Source: Neorhizobium vignae (GTDB lineage Bacteria > Pseudomonadota > Alphaproteobacteria > Rhizobiales > Rhizobiaceae). From it: a stretch of 64,000 nt of DNA. Position numbers and translations under genes: made by a program. The notes under the pieces were generated by a model. It worked only from the letters and a program-made list of their open reading frames with translations, was not told where the DNA came from and made no database searches. Location of the stretch: positions 310,001-374,000 of the forward strand of contig NZ_JNNU01000003.1 of NCBI RefSeq assembly GCF_000732195.1, in the 5' to 3' direction. Position 1 is the first letter of the stretch. Each line of letters begins with the position of its first letter. This document shows positions 42,577 through 52,581 of the stretch, in pieces.

Positions 42577-43467
42577 ATGTCAGCAATCGAAAGCCACAGA
42601 GCCATGTCCGCACCGATGCAATCCACGTCCAGGCTCGGAACCCGGCTGAAAGGCGCAGCGCTGCACACCGCGGTCTTCCTGCTTTGTCTGGTCTGGTTCA
42701 CGCCTGTCCTGTCGCTTTTCGTGACGACGTTCCGATCGGAAAGCGACTCGTCGCGAACCGGGTGGTGGCACGCCTTCATCGAGTGGCGGCCAGTGTTGTC
42801 GAATTATGTCGAAGCAATGTATCTGACCGGCGTCGGCCGAAGCGTCGTGAACTCGATCGTCCTGACGGTCCCGACCGTTCTGGGCACCGTGCTCTTCTCC
42901 GCGATCGGGGCGTTTGCGCTCGCCCGGATGCGGTTTCGCGGGCGCATCGCCCTGTTCCTCGCCATGGTCGGTTTCCAGGTGCTTCCGCCCCAGCTCGTGC
43001 TGGTGCCGATGCTGAAGTTTTTTCTCGCGCTCGGCCTTACCGGGACCTTCATCCCGGTGTGGATCATCGAGATGGGGTTGACGGTGCCGTTCGGGATCTT
43101 TCTCCTTTACGGCTTCTTCGCCAGCATTCCATCCGACCTCGTGGAAGCCGCACGCATCGACGGCGCTTCCGAGCCCCGGATATTCTTCCAGATCATCCTG
43201 CCGCTGTCGGGAGCCGTTCTCGCATCGCTGGCGATCCTGCAGTTCATGATTGCCTGGAACCACCTGCTGATCCCGCTGATCTTCCTGGGGTCCGGCTCGC
43301 TCTCGCCGCTGACGGTACAGGTTGCAAGCCTGGCGCAGACCAACGCGGGGGGCCTGAACACGCTCACCGCGGCAACTTTCATCTCGGTGATCGTGCCTTT
43401 GGTCCTGATCGTCACCCTTCAGAAATATTTTGTCCGCGGCGTGCTTGGCGGCGCTGTCAAAGGATAA
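42577..43467 (+). CDS. Sugar ABC importer permease, MalG-like
   Basis: About 296 residues from ATG 42577, preceded by a GGGAGGAGA site. The EAA loop [26 protein letters not shown] and the C-terminal [15 protein letters not shown] identify a MalG-type permease. An open frame reaching back to 42196 lies within the previous gene and is not used. It forms the channel with the MalF-like protein. Confidence 0.93.
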   Translation: MSAIESHRAMSAPMQSTSRLGTRLKGAALHTAVFLLCLVWFTPVLSLFVTTFRSESDSSRTGWWHAFIEWRPVLSNYVEAMYLTGVGRSVVNSIVLTVPTVLGTVLFSAIGAFALARMRFRGRIALFLAMVGFQVLPPQLVLVPMLKFFLALGLTGTFIPVWIIEMGLTVPFGIFLLYGFFASIPSDLVEAARIDGASEPRIFFQIILPLSGAVLASLAILQFMIAWNHLLIPLIFLGSGSLSPLTVQVASLAQTNAGGLNTLTAATFISVIVPLVLIVTLQKYFVRGVLGGAVKG

Positions 43468-43552
43468 CCATCAACGGCTTGCGATCCGCGAGAGCGGAAG
43501 GCAACCGCTGTGCCCGACGGGACAGTCGGCGCACGCAACGAGGAATGGAAGC

Positions 43553-44611
43553 ATGGCCAACGTAAATCTCCGCGATGTCAGAAAGATCTATAATCAGACT
43601 CAGGTCATTCATGGCGTGAACGTCGATATCGATGACGGCGAGTTCGTGGTTCTGGTCGGACCGTCGGGATGCGGAAAGTCGACACTGCTGCGGATGATTG
43701 CCGGGCTGGAGGAAATCAGCGACGGCCAGGTCCATATCGGATCGACCATCGTCAACGACATGTCCCCGAAGGACCGGGATATCGCGATGGTCTTCCAGAG
43801 CTATGCGCTCTATCCGCATATGACCGTTGCGCAGAACATGGGTTTCTCCCTGCAGATGCGCGGCAACGCCAAGGCGGAGATCCGCACCCAGGTCGAAAAG
43901 GCCGCCAAGATTCTCAATCTCGAACCTCTGCTCGAGCGTTATCCGCGGCAACTGTCGGGCGGCCAACGCCAGCGCGTTGCCATGGGGCGGGCGATCGTGC
44001 GCAATCCGCAGGTCTTCCTGTTCGATGAGCCGCTGTCCAATCTGGACGCCAAGCTGCGGGTCGTCATGCGCGGCGAGATCAAGGCGCTGCACCAGAGGCT
44101 GGGAAGCACCATGGTCTACGTGACGCACGACCAGATCGAAGCTATGACCATGGCAGACAAGATCGTGGTGATGCGGGACGGTTTCGTCGAGCAGGTCGGT
44201 TCTCCCCTTGCTCTCTACGATCGGCCGGCCAATCTCTTCGTTGCGGGTTTCATCGGTTCGCCGGGGATGAATTTCCTGTCCGGCAGATATGCCTCGGGCG
44301 CGGTCTGGATCGGCGATGTCTCGCTTCCGGTTTCCGATGTGCCGGTCTCCGCCAGCGAAGGGAGGCAGGTGATTTACGGCATTCGCCCCGAAAACCTGGC
44401 CATTACCGATAACGATGGCCTGCCTCTTGTCGTCGAGGTCATCGAGCCGACAGGCGCCGAAACGCATGTCGTCGGCCACATATCCGGACAGCGGGTCATC
44501 GGCGTTTTCCGGGAGCGATTTACGACGCGGCCGGGAGATGTCCTTCGCGTCAAATTCGATCCCCGGAAGGTCCATCTTTTCGACCAGCAGAGCGAACAGC
44601 GGATAAATTGA
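43553..44611 (+). CDS. Sugar ABC importer ATPase, MalK/UgpC type
   Basis: About 352 residues from ATG 43553. Walker [11 protein letters not shown]-loop [12 protein letters not shown], signature LSGGQRQR, Walker [12 protein letters not shown] and switch YVTHD are complete. The C-terminal regulatory OB-fold (after about residue 235) shows GIRPENLAI and [11 protein letters not shown], as in MalK/UgpC. It closes the transporter part of the operon; the CoA ligase follows after 21 bp. Confidence 0.94.
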   Translation: MANVNLRDVRKIYNQTQVIHGVNVDIDDGEFVVLVGPSGCGKSTLLRMIAGLEEISDGQVHIGSTIVNDMSPKDRDIAMVFQSYALYPHMTVAQNMGFSLQMRGNAKAEIRTQVEKAAKILNLEPLLERYPRQLSGGQRQRVAMGRAIVRNPQVFLFDEPLSNLDAKLRVVMRGEIKALHQRLGSTMVYVTHDQIEAMTMADKIVVMRDGFVEQVGSPLALYDRPANLFVAGFIGSPGMNFLSGRYASGAVWIGDVSLPVSDVPVSASEGRQVIYGIRPENLAITDNDGLPLVVEVIEPTGAETHVVGHISGQRVIGVFRERFTTRPGDVLRVKFDPRKVHLFDQQSEQRIN

Positions 44612-44632
44612 GGGGCAGGCGGGCGAACAACA

Positions 44633-46264
44633 ATGAACGCACATCAGATCGAATTATCTCGAGAGGCGAAGGTCTTTCGGCTGGCGGAGACGTTCAGTCC
44701 TTCAATGCGGACATTTCCCCAGATGATTTCTCTTCAGGCCGAACGTTACGGCGACCGCCCGCTCGTTAAAATCGACGACAGGACGCTCAGCTTTTCCGCG
44801 GTGAAGGAGCTTGCGGCAGGGGCTGGAAACACGCTTCGCGCCGCAGGCGTCAAGGCCGGCGACACGGTCGCCATCATCTGCTCCAACAGGCTCGAATTTC
44901 TTCAGATCCTGCTCGGCTGCGCCTGGTGCGGTGCCGTCGCTGTCCCCATCAATACGGCCTCCCGCGGGGCTCAACTCGCGCATATTCTGAAGAACAGCGG
45001 TGCCAAACTCGCCCTGGTCGAGGGCAACCTTCTCGGTGCCCTGGCGAACATTGAGGATGCGCCGCTGCCTCTCGAACAGATCTGGACCGTAGGCGACGTG
45101 CCGGACGATCTTGCCCTTCGCTGGCGCCACCATCAAATCCCCGAGATGAACGGCGACATGGAGGCTTATCCGAGCCGGCCTGCCGACACGATGGCGATCC
45201 TCTACACATCCGGCACGACGGGTCTTTCGAAAGGCGTGTGCTGCCCCCATGCGCAATATTTCTGGTGGGGTGTGCACACGGCGGCACTTCTGGGCGTTGC
45301 GGACGACGATGTCCTGCTCACCTGCCTTCCGCTTTTCCACACCAATGCACTGAACACGTTCTTTCAGGCCCTTCTGACCGGCGCATTCCTGGTGATCGAC
45401 ACGCGCTTCTCGGCGTCGCGCTTCTGGACGAGCCTTGCCACACACGGAGCGACGGTCACCTATCTCCTCGGCGCGATGGTGCCGATCCTTCTGTCGAAGG
45501 ATGCAACCGATGCCGAAAAGCAGCACAAGACACGTATTGCGCTTGCACCTGGCGTTCCGCCTCAGTTCCATGCTTCTTTTACGGAGCGTTCCGGCGTGGC
45601 GCTGCTCGACGGTTATGGATCGACGGAGACGAATTTTGTCGTCGGCGCGCTGCTTCATGACCAAAAGCCTGGAACGATGGGAAAAGCCCGACCCGGCTTC
45701 GAGATTGCGGTGTTCGACGAGAACGACAACCAGGTGCCGGACGGCAGGCCTGGAGAATTGGTGGTGCGTGCGGCCGAGCCGTTTGCCATTGCGACCGGCT
45801 ATTTCGGCATGGCTGAAAAGACCGTCGAAGCCTGGCGGAACCTTTGGTTCCACACCGGTGATCGCGTCACCAGGGATGCGGACGGTTACATTCAGTTTCT
45901 GGACCGCATGAAGGATGCCATTCGCAGGCGAGGGGAGAACATCTCATCCTTTGAGGTGGAGCAGGTGTTGATTTCCCATCCGGGCGTCGAGAACGCGGCG
46001 GTCTTCCCGGTCCGGTCGGAATTGGCGGAAGACGAGGTAATGGCATCGATAGTGCTCAAAAAGGACTTCGATCTCAGTGCCTCGGCATTGCTTGACTTCT
46101 GTCAGCCCCGGATGAGCTATTTTTCCGTGCCGCGCTTCCTGGATTTCATCGAGGCGCTGCCGCTGACGGAAAACGGCAAAGTCCAGAAATTCAAACTGAT
46201 CGAGAAAGGCGTGACTAGCGGGACCTGGGACAGGGAGAAGGCAGGGTACATAGTGGCCCGTTGA
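44633..46264 (+). CDS. AMP-dependent acyl-CoA synthetase/ligase (CaiC-like)
   Basis: A 543-residue adenylate-forming ligase. Motifs are YTSGTTGLSKG (residues 191-201), YGSTETN, FHTGDR, DRMKDAIRRRGENIS with the hinge Asp, and the A10 Lys in ENGKVQKF. The overall pattern resembles crotonobetaine/carnitine-CoA ligase and related enzymes. It would link an organic acid to CoA through an acyl-adenylate. As the last gene after a sugar-type importer it is unusual; it may activate an acid released from an imported glycoside or a carnitine-like compound. It ends the operon, and no hairpin was recognised after it. Confidence 0.9.
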   Translation: MNAHQIELSREAKVFRLAETFSPSMRTFPQMISLQAERYGDRPLVKIDDRTLSFSAVKELAAGAGNTLRAAGVKAGDTVAIICSNRLEFLQILLGCAWCGAVAVPINTASRGAQLAHILKNSGAKLALVEGNLLGALANIEDAPLPLEQIWTVGDVPDDLALRWRHHQIPEMNGDMEAYPSRPADTMAILYTSGTTGLSKGVCCPHAQYFWWGVHTAALLGVADDDVLLTCLPLFHTNALNTFFQALLTGAFLVIDTRFSASRFWTSLATHGATVTYLLGAMVPILLSKDATDAEKQHKTRIALAPGVPPQFHASFTERSGVALLDGYGSTETNFVVGALLHDQKPGTMGKARPGFEIAVFDENDNQVPDGRPGELVVRAAEPFAIATGYFGMAEKTVEAWRNLWFHTGDRVTRDADGYIQFLDRMKDAIRRRGENISSFEVEQVLISHPGVENAAVFPVRSELAEDEVMASIVLKKDFDLSASALLDFCQPRMSYFSVPRFLDFIEALPLTENGKVQKFKLIEKGVTSGTWDREKAGYIVAR

Positions 46265-46445
46265 GGTTTGATTTTGCGCGATCCTGATCGAAAGAGCAGC
46301 GATGTGTCCTAGACTGACAGGTTCTGTTGTCGCCGGATGACGGCGAGCGAGAGAATGTCCAACAGGCTCAAGCAGTTCCGGAGCATCGACATAGCTGCCG
46401 TCAAAATATGGGTGCCATACTTCTCAACAGGACCTTGTCTTGAAC

Positions 46446-47309
46446 TTAGGTGCAAAGCGTTTGTAGATATCTGCCATATTCGCTTTTGCCCAGCTTCTTG
46501 CCAACAGCCTCCAGTTGCTTGTCGTCTATAAAGCCCCTGCGCCAGGCGACCTCTTCGGGGCTGTTGATCTTGATGCCCTGCCGCTTCTGTAGAGTGCCGA
46601 CAAAATTGCCTGCTTCCAACAAACTCTCGGGGGTGCCGGTGTCGAGCCAGGCAAAACCGCGGCCCAATTGTTCAACGTTCAACTTGCCGCGTTCGAGATA
46701 TACCCGGTTGACATCGGTGATCTCCAGTTCACCGCGCAGCGACGGCTTGAGGTTTGCGGCAATGTCGACCACGTCCTTGTCGTAAAAATAGAGTCCGGTA
46801 ACTGCCCAGTTGGATTTCGGTACGGTCGGCTTTTCGACGATCGAGACCGCCTTCATTGCCTTGTCGAACTCCACAACGCCATAACGTTCCGGATCCTGGA
46901 CATGATAGGCGAACACTGTCGCACCATCGTCGCGCGCCGCAGCGCTTTCAAAACGCTCCGTGATGCCATGGCCGTAGAAAATGTTATCACCGAGGATGAG
47001 GCAGGACCGATCCGATCCGACAAAATCGGCACCGATGATGTAAGCTTGAGCAAGACCTGCAGGTGACGGCTGTTCCGCGTAGGAGAGTGAAATTCCCCAA
47101 GCCGAACCGTCACCTAACAGGCCACGAAAATCGGGCAGGTCATGCGGGGTGGATGTGATGAGGATATCGCGTATCCCGGCCAGCATCAACGTTGAGAGCG
47201 GATAATAGATCAACGGCTTGTCATAGACGGGCATTAGCTGTTTCGACGTGACGAGTGTCATCGGGTGCAGACGCGTCCCGTTGCCGCCAGCCAGAATGAT
47301 ACCCTTCAT
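46446..47309 (-). CDS. rfbA: Glucose-1-phosphate thymidylyltransferase (dTDP-L-rhamnose pathway)
   Basis: About 287 residues from ATG 47309, with GAGGAG 8 bp upstream. The signature [17 protein letters not shown] binds dTTP, and [32 protein letters not shown] and [13 protein letters not shown] are RfbA-specific. It makes dTDP-glucose from glucose-1-phosphate and dTTP, the first step to dTDP-L-rhamnose. It is the last gene of the rfbCBDA cluster. Confidence 0.95.
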   Translation of the reverse strand: MKGIILAGGNGTRLHPMTLVTSKQLMPVYDKPLIYYPLSTLMLAGIRDILITSTPHDLPDFRGLLGDGSAWGISLSYAEQPSPAGLAQAYIIGADFVGSDRSCLILGDNIFYGHGITERFESAAARDDGATVFAYHVQDPERYGVVEFDKAMKAVSIVEKPTVPKSNWAVTGLYFYDKDVVDIAANLKPSLRGELEITDVNRVYLERGKLNVEQLGRGFAWLDTGTPESLLEAGNFVGTLQKRQGIKINSPEEVAWRRGFIDDKQLEAVGKKLGKSEYGRYLQTLCT

Positions 47310-47358
47310 CGACAATTCTCCTCAAAACGCATCTTCCATGCCGACCCGATTGCCTGGT

Positions 47359-48258
47359 CTACCGCGCACCGCTGGCCAAGAGCCGCTGCAACGAAGTCGC
47401 AGTCGCGATTTTCCAGTTTGGCAGTCGAACACCGTGAATCCGTTCGAGTCTGCTGCAATCCAACCTCGAATTGTCTGGCCTCGGAGCCGGTGTTGGATAT
47501 TGCGCAGTCGGGATCGGATGGACGATCGCAGACGGGCCACCCATCTCGACGGACATGCGGAATATCTCGGACGCAAAGTCTGCCCAGCTGGCCTCGCCGC
47601 TTCCCGCCATGTGGAATATGCCGCGCAGGCGTCCGTCCCGTGACGACAGCAAATTGCCGGCAACCGTCAATATGGCATCGGCGATATCGAGTGCCGATGT
47701 TGGATTGCCGCATTGATCGGCGACGACATTGAGTTCGGCACGGGTTTCAGCAAGATGTAACATTGTGCGCAAAAAATTCTTGCTAAAGGGGCTGTAGACC
47801 CACGCAGTCCTGAGGATGACGTAATCTGCCCCCGATGCGATGAGACGACGTTCGCCCTCCAGCTTGGATTGACCATAAACAGAGAGGGGCGCGACTGGGT
47901 CGCTCTCATGATAAGGCGAAGTCTTGTTGCCGCTGAAGACATAGTCCGTCGACAGGTGAATAATCGGCACGTCAAGCTTGGTCGCGACGCGACCGATCTC
48001 ATTTATGGCCGCGCCGTTGACGAGAAAAGCTTTGGCTGCGTCGCTTTCCGCCTGGTCGACAGCGGTATAGGCGGCCGCGGAAATGATCAATTCGGGTCTC
48101 GCTTTCACAAGAGTGCTTTCGATCGTTCCGATATCGGCAAGGTCGAGATCAGGTCGTGCTAGCGGGATAATTTCTATCTCGCTGTGGTGCTCGACGCGCT
48201 CGATCAGAGACCGTGCAACCTGCCCGCCACGTCCGGTGACCACATACCGCCGCGCCAT
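47359..48258 (-). CDS. rfbD: dTDP-4-dehydrorhamnose reductase
   Basis: About 299 residues from ATG 48258, which overlaps the rfbB stop (TAATG); GGAG lies 7 bp upstream. It is an extended SDR with VTGRGGQVARSL (NADPH), the STDYVFSG and YHESDPVAPLSVYGQSKLEGE segment with the Tyr-x3-Lys pair, and LRTAWVYSPFSKNF, typical of RfbD. It reduces dTDP-4-keto-L-rhamnose to dTDP-L-rhamnose. Confidence 0.95.
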   Translation of the reverse strand: MARRYVVTGRGGQVARSLIERVEHHSEIEIIPLARPDLDLADIGTIESTLVKARPELIISAAAYTAVDQAESDAAKAFLVNGAAINEIGRVATKLDVPIIHLSTDYVFSGNKTSPYHESDPVAPLSVYGQSKLEGERRLIASGADYVILRTAWVYSPFSKNFLRTMLHLAETRAELNVVADQCGNPTSALDIADAILTVAGNLLSSRDGRLRGIFHMAGSGEASWADFASEIFRMSVEMGGPSAIVHPIPTAQYPTPAPRPDNSRLDCSRLERIHGVRLPNWKIATATSLQRLLASGAR

Positions 48259-49319
48259 TATTCGTCTCCGCATCCGTTAAGGAGACCGAGCCGGCCGCCA
48301 CTGTATCCCTGACGTAGCGGCGTCCACCACCACTCGTTTTCCAGGTACCACTTGACCGTCTTTTCGATCCCGGTGTCGAAGTTTTCTTCTGCCTTCCAAC
48401 CCAATTCGGTCTCGAGCTTCGTGGCGTTGATCGCGTAGCGTGCGTCATGCCCGGGCCGGTCCGTGACATATGTAATCAGCCGCTCATGTGGGGCTTTCTG
48501 CGGCCGCAGGGTATCCATGATCGCGCAGATCCGCTTGACCACCTCTATGTTGCGCCGCTCATTACGACCGCCGATATTGTACGTTTCGCCGACCCTCCCG
48601 CGTTCGGCGATGAGGTCCAGCGCCCTTGCGTGGTCCTCGACAAATAGCCAGTCGCGGATATTGGCACCGTTGCCGTAAACTGGCAGTGATTTGCCCTGAA
48701 GAGCATTCAGCACAATCAGCGGGATTAGTTTTTCAGGGAAGTGATACGGGCCGTAATTGTTCGAGCAGTTGGAGACAATAACCGGCATGCCATAGGTGCG
48801 GGCCCACGCTTTGGCCAGGTGATCAGATGCTGCTTTGGACGCCGAATAGGGAGAAGAGGGATCGTAGGGGGTTTCTTCGGTAAACAATCCGTCTTTGCCG
48901 AGAGAGCCATACACCTCATCGGTAGAGACATGGAGAAGGCGAAAGTTTGCCTTGGCTTTGCCCAAGAGATTCTGCCAGTAGTGCCGGGCTGCCTCCAGCA
49001 AGGTAAATGAGCCGATGACGTTGGTTTCGATGAAGTCACGGGCTCTAGTAATGGAGCGGTCCACATGGCTCTCGGCCGCCAGATGCATCACTCGCTCGGG
49101 TCGGAAACTGCGGAACGCCTCTTGCATCACCGCTCGATTGCAAATGTCTGCCTGAAGGAAACGATGCAGCGGGTTGTTTTCGACGGTGGCAAGCGACGCT
49201 AAGTTGCCGGCGTAGGTCAGCTTGTCTACGGTTAAAACCTCATAGTTTCTAACGAGAACCAGATGACGCACGACAGCCGATCCGATGAACCCGGCTCCGC
49301 CGGTAACGAGGACGCGCAT
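48258..49319 (-). CDS. rfbB: dTDP-glucose 4,6-dehydratase
   Basis: A 353-residue extended SDR. The NAD motif is [15 protein letters not shown] at the N-terminus; [21 protein letters not shown] with the catalytic Asp-Glu, and [11 protein letters not shown] with Tyr-x3-Lys are complete. It converts dTDP-glucose to dTDP-4-keto-6-deoxyglucose. It lies 10 bp after rfbC. Confidence 0.96.
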   Translation of the reverse strand: MRVLVTGGAGFIGSAVVRHLVLVRNYEVLTVDKLTYAGNLASLATVENNPLHRFLQADICNRAVMQEAFRSFRPERVMHLAAESHVDRSITRARDFIETNVIGSFTLLEAARHYWQNLLGKAKANFRLLHVSTDEVYGSLGKDGLFTEETPYDPSSPYSASKAASDHLAKAWARTYGMPVIVSNCSNNYGPYHFPEKLIPLIVLNALQGKSLPVYGNGANIRDWLFVEDHARALDLIAERGRVGETYNIGGRNERRNIEVVKRICAIMDTLRPQKAPHERLITYVTDRPGHDARYAINATKLETELGWKAEENFDTGIEKTVKWYLENEWWWTPLRQGYSGGRLGLLNGCGDE

Positions 49320-49329
49320 TGCGGGTTCC

Positions 49330-49902
49330 CTAGCTGCCGGTAGCTACTGTGAAAGAAGTCGTCTCAAGCTCGGCGAGAAGGGGTTGCATCCGATCTCTCT
49401 CCGAAAGCACGGCGCTTTCTGCCGTCACTGGCCACCTAATATCGAGCTCCGGGTCGTTCCATAATATTCCACGGTCATGGTCGCGGCTGTAGTAGTCCGT
49501 TACCTTGTAGGAAATGATGCTGTTGGGCTGGAGAGTGCAGAACCCATGCGCAAACCCTGCGGGAATCCAGACCTGGCAACCGTTCTCGGCGGACAGTTCC
49601 GCTTGGACATATTGTCCAAAAGTTGGTGAGCCTCTCCGGATGTCGACTGCGACGTCGAGAATGGAACCGGCGATGCACCGGACCAGCTTTCCCTGGGCGT
49701 GAGGTTCAATCTGGTAGTGCAGTCCTCTAACCGTTCCAGCTTCAGCCGAATGCGACTGGTTGTCTTGGACGAAATTGAACGCACCGATGTTTTGACCAAA
49801 GACGTCAGAACGAAAAGTCTCCGAAAAGTATCCGCGACGGTCTCCGAATTTTCTCGGCGTCACCAGCACGACGTCGCCGATTTTCGTTCGTTCGAATTGC
49901 AT
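49330..49902 (-). CDS. rfbC: dTDP-4-dehydrorhamnose 3,5-epimerase
   Basis: A 190-residue cupin-fold epimerase. [35 protein letters not shown] with the catalytic His, and [14 protein letters not shown] are family landmarks. It is the first gene of the rhamnose cluster, transcribed away from the hydrolase-like gene at 50242. Confidence 0.95.
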   Translation of the reverse strand: MQFERTKIGDVVLVTPRKFGDRRGYFSETFRSDVFGQNIGAFNFVQDNQSHSAEAGTVRGLHYQIEPHAQGKLVRCIAGSILDVAVDIRRGSPTFGQYVQAELSAENGCQVWIPAGFAHGFCTLQPNSIISYKVTDYYSRDHDRGILWNDPELDIRWPVTAESAVLSERDRMQPLLAELETTSFTVATGS

Positions 49903-49923
49903 GTCTTCCTCGCACTCAGATCG

Positions 49924-50118
49924 CTAGATCAACTCAACCACGTGATGGAGACTCCAAAGAGCCTTTTCGTTTTGTGCCGCTGCAGCGAGGCCAGTCTCTA
50001 TTTCCTCCAGGTAACGCATCCAGGCGTGAAGCATCTTTTTGTGAGTGCAGGGCGCGATTCGTAATTCTCGATTCAGATAGAAATCGTTTAGCCAAATATC
50101 GGATATCAAGAAACACAT
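49924..50118 (-). CDS. Possible 64-residue protein upstream of rfbC
   Basis: A short frame from ATG 50118 to a stop at 49924, 21 bp before rfbC. The C-terminal half (MRYLEEIETGLAAAAQNEKALW) looks helical and protein-like, but the N-terminal half is low-GC and the ribosome site is poorly spaced. It may be a real leader gene or an accidental frame. Confidence 0.25.
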   Translation of the reverse strand: MCFLISDIWLNDFYLNRELRIAPCTHKKMLHAWMRYLEEIETGLAAAAQNEKALWSLHHVVELI

Positions 50119-50241
50119 ATTCCTGTTGCGTGTGTAAATCTGTCGTTGATGTTAAGCAACATTTTACGCATGATTACATATCGGAGCGAATATAGTTCAA
50201 AAATTGAATTACTTTATTCCAAATCGCTTAATGGTGGCCGC
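50119..50241. promoter_or_regulatory. AT-rich divergent promoter region, rfbCBDA versus hydrolase-like gene
   Basis: The base composition drops clearly against the neighbours. It contains TTCAAAAATTGAA (50196-50208), an inverted repeat TTCAA-N3-TTGAA that also occurs at 60891-60903 in front of the RTX gene. Possible shared operator. Confidence 0.4.
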
Positions 50242-51195
50242 ATGATCATGTTTTCAGATGAAAATTTGGAGGTGATACGTCATCCTGGGTCGTCTCCCTA
50301 TCTTCTCGTCACATTTAACGAAATGGACATGAGGGCGAACGGTAGTCGTTTCTGGGGGCAGCGATTGTGCGAGAAGGTCGGCATTTCGGCGCTCGGCTTC
50401 ATCAGCCGGCGGCCGAACTGGTTTCCGGCGGCGAGCGTCGTCAAGGCTGTCGAGGCGGCTGCGCCTATACTTCACGGAGCATCGGAGCGGATACTCTACG
50501 GGCATTCGCAGGGCGGCTATGCGGCGTTGCGATATCGGAGGCGCTTCAACGCTACAGTCGCCATCGCCTTTTGCCCGCAGGTCTCGATCGATCCGAAGGC
50601 CGTTCCTTTCGACGGCAGGTTTGCGCGCCATTTCTCGTCCGGTCTCCATGCCAATATGGGGATCGCCCCTGACCACGCGGCAGGCCGGGCCTATCTGTTC
50701 TTCGATCCGTTTCACGCCGTCGATCGCCAGCATGCGGTTCGGATCGCGGCGCTGCAGGAGAGGACCCAGCTGGTGCCGGTCCATATGACCGGCCATGGCA
50801 CCGTTCGCGCCTTTACCGGGACTTCGCGCGCGCTGTCGCTCATCGAGGCCTGCCGCGGAGACGATCTTCCGGGTCTGCGTGGTCTCGCCCGCGCAGCGCG
50901 CGTGACCGCGCCAATGCGGCCCTATCAGATCGCCATGACCGCGATTGCTCGGCATCGGGCCTGGGCCGACCGGTTTCACGCGCGCTTCGGCCCGGATTTC
51001 TCTCCTGTCGAGAAGGCAAACTTCCTCTACCATCGGGCCAACCGCCATATTCGCGACGGTGAACTTGTGACGGCGCGGGCAATGCTTGCCGACGCCATGA
51101 CGTATCAGCCGGACAATCTCGGATTTGGCCGTCGGCTGGAGGAGTTGGACGGCCGTATCGCGCGGCTCAGAGCGGCAGGTGCCGCGCATTCGTGA
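50242..51195 (+). CDS. Alpha/beta hydrolase-like protein of the glycan island
   Basis: About 317 residues from ATG 50242 (GGTGG just upstream; Met 50248 and an AT-rich extension to 50146 are alternatives). A serine-hydrolase elbow GHSQGGYAALRY occurs near residue 95, preceded by a hydrophobic strand (SPYLLVTFNEM), and a possible catalytic His in HMTGHGTVRAF. The C-terminal third is helical and TPR-like (FLYHRANRHIRDGELVTARAML). No lipase or esterase subfamily recognised. Lying inside a glycosyltransferase/secretion island, it may deacylate or otherwise process a surface polymer (inference). Confidence 0.65.
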   Translation: MIMFSDENLEVIRHPGSSPYLLVTFNEMDMRANGSRFWGQRLCEKVGISALGFISRRPNWFPAASVVKAVEAAAPILHGASERILYGHSQGGYAALRYRRRFNATVAIAFCPQVSIDPKAVPFDGRFARHFSSGLHANMGIAPDHAAGRAYLFFDPFHAVDRQHAVRIAALQERTQLVPVHMTGHGTVRAFTGTSRALSLIEACRGDDLPGLRGLARAARVTAPMRPYQIAMTAIARHRAWADRFHARFGPDFSPVEKANFLYHRANRHIRDGELVTARAMLADAMTYQPDNLGFGRRLEELDGRIARLRAAGAAHS

Positions 51196-51261
51196 TCCTA
51201 ATGTTGCCGGGTCTGCCCGGACGGACAAGGCGGCCTTCTCAACGGTTGTCGAGACGAGTGT

Positions 51262-52581
51262 CTAAAGCGCGGGCGAGAGAAGCTTGGGGCTCTCGGCGAT
51301 CGCGGCATCGAGTTTCCGCCGTAGCAATGCGCGATAGAGTTTGACGTGTTCGCGCGCGCAGGCGGCGCGGTCGGCGGGTTGACGCATTGAAACGCGCAGC
51401 CGCTCCCAGATTTTGCCATCGCCCAGCACCTCAACAATGCGATCCGCGAGATCCTGGCTGCTGCCTGCGCGAAAGTGCAGGCCGTCCTTTCCGTCACGCA
51501 CCTTCTCGGCCATTCCGCCGATATCGGAGCAGATCATCGGCCTGCGGTGGAGCAGAGCTTCCTGAATGACGACGGGCGAGTTTTCCCACCATACCGACGG
51601 CAGAACGACCCAGTCGACGGAACGCATGAGACGCGGCACGTCCGCGTTCTGATAGGCACCGTAGAAGCGAACGCGGTGGCCGGCGTCGGCGATGAGCTTC
51701 TTCATGCGTTCCTGGAACTCGACCGGCTGTCGCTCGAGATTGCCGCCGAAGATCATCAGGCACGAGTCTTCGCCCCATATCTCCTTCGGGATGCGCGAGA
51801 CCGCTTCGATCAGCAGATCGGCGCCCTTGAACGGAGTCATTTGTCCGAAATAGGCAAAGCGATTGCGGCGCGGTTTGGGACTTTGAACCTCGCGGGGGGG
51901 CGCCGCTGTTTCCATGGCGATGCCATTTTCGATCACGCTGATCTTGTCTCCTTCGATACCCCATGCGGCGTAGCGATCCGCGAGGAACCGGCTGGGGGAG
52001 ACGAAAGCGTCGGCAAGGCCGATCATGCCGCGGGCGAACAGTTCCCGCTTCAGGAAGCGCGAGACGGGGATATCGGGAAAGCAGCCGTGGCAGGCGACAG
52101 GGGATGCGGTTTCGCACAGCTGGCCGGAAGACCGTTTCACCATCTGCCCGTGATTGTGGCAGATCGACAGATATTCATGGAACGTGACGATGATCGCGGC
52201 GTGCGGAAACGCTTCTCTCAAGGCATAGAGCGCTTCGAGGCCGATACCGAGAACATGATGGAAATGGATGACATGGGGCCTGAGATCGCGCGCAAAACGC
52301 AAGAGGTCCCGGCTGATCGCCCGAGTGTCGCCGTTGGACAGGAAGAAGTGGTCGTAATCGTCCGTGTGGAACAGCAATTCGTCCTCGACAAGGCGCATGC
52401 TCATCAGCGCGGATGCGGCGTGCCGCGGCACCGGGTGTCCAATCCGGGCGAGATAAACCGATTCCACATTCGGCAATGCTTTCAGGCCAAGATGCAGGTT
52501 GTGGGACGCGATTTCCGCCCCGCCGAGCGAGACCGACGGATGTGCATGCGAGACGACAAGGACGCGAAGCTGCTCGTTCAT
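51262..52581 (-). CDS. Glycosyltransferase family 4 (GT-B fold)
   Basis: A 439-residue GT4. The N-terminal SHAHPSVSLGGAEIASHNL is the acceptor-side Gly-rich loop. The C-terminal half has NRFAYFGQMTPFKGADLLIEAV (donor binding) and SVWWENSPVVIQEALLHRRPMICSDIGGMAEKV with the conserved E-x7-E motif. A Cys-rich loop (CHNHG, CETASPVACHGCF) is shared with the GT4 at 55594-56856. The start overlaps the stop of the upstream gene by 4 bp. It is the last gene of the island's minus-strand operon. Confidence 0.9.
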   Translation of the reverse strand: MNEQLRVLVVSHAHPSVSLGGAEIASHNLHLGLKALPNVESVYLARIGHPVPRHAASALMSMRLVEDELLFHTDDYDHFFLSNGDTRAISRDLLRFARDLRPHVIHFHHVLGIGLEALYALREAFPHAAIIVTFHEYLSICHNHGQMVKRSSGQLCETASPVACHGCFPDIPVSRFLKRELFARGMIGLADAFVSPSRFLADRYAAWGIEGDKISVIENGIAMETAAPPREVQSPKPRRNRFAYFGQMTPFKGADLLIEAVSRIPKEIWGEDSCLMIFGGNLERQPVEFQERMKKLIADAGHRVRFYGAYQNADVPRLMRSVDWVVLPSVWWENSPVVIQEALLHRRPMICSDIGGMAEKVRDGKDGLHFRAGSSQDLADRIVEVLGDGKIWERLRVSMRQPADRAACAREHVKLYRALLRRKLDAAIAESPKLLSPAL

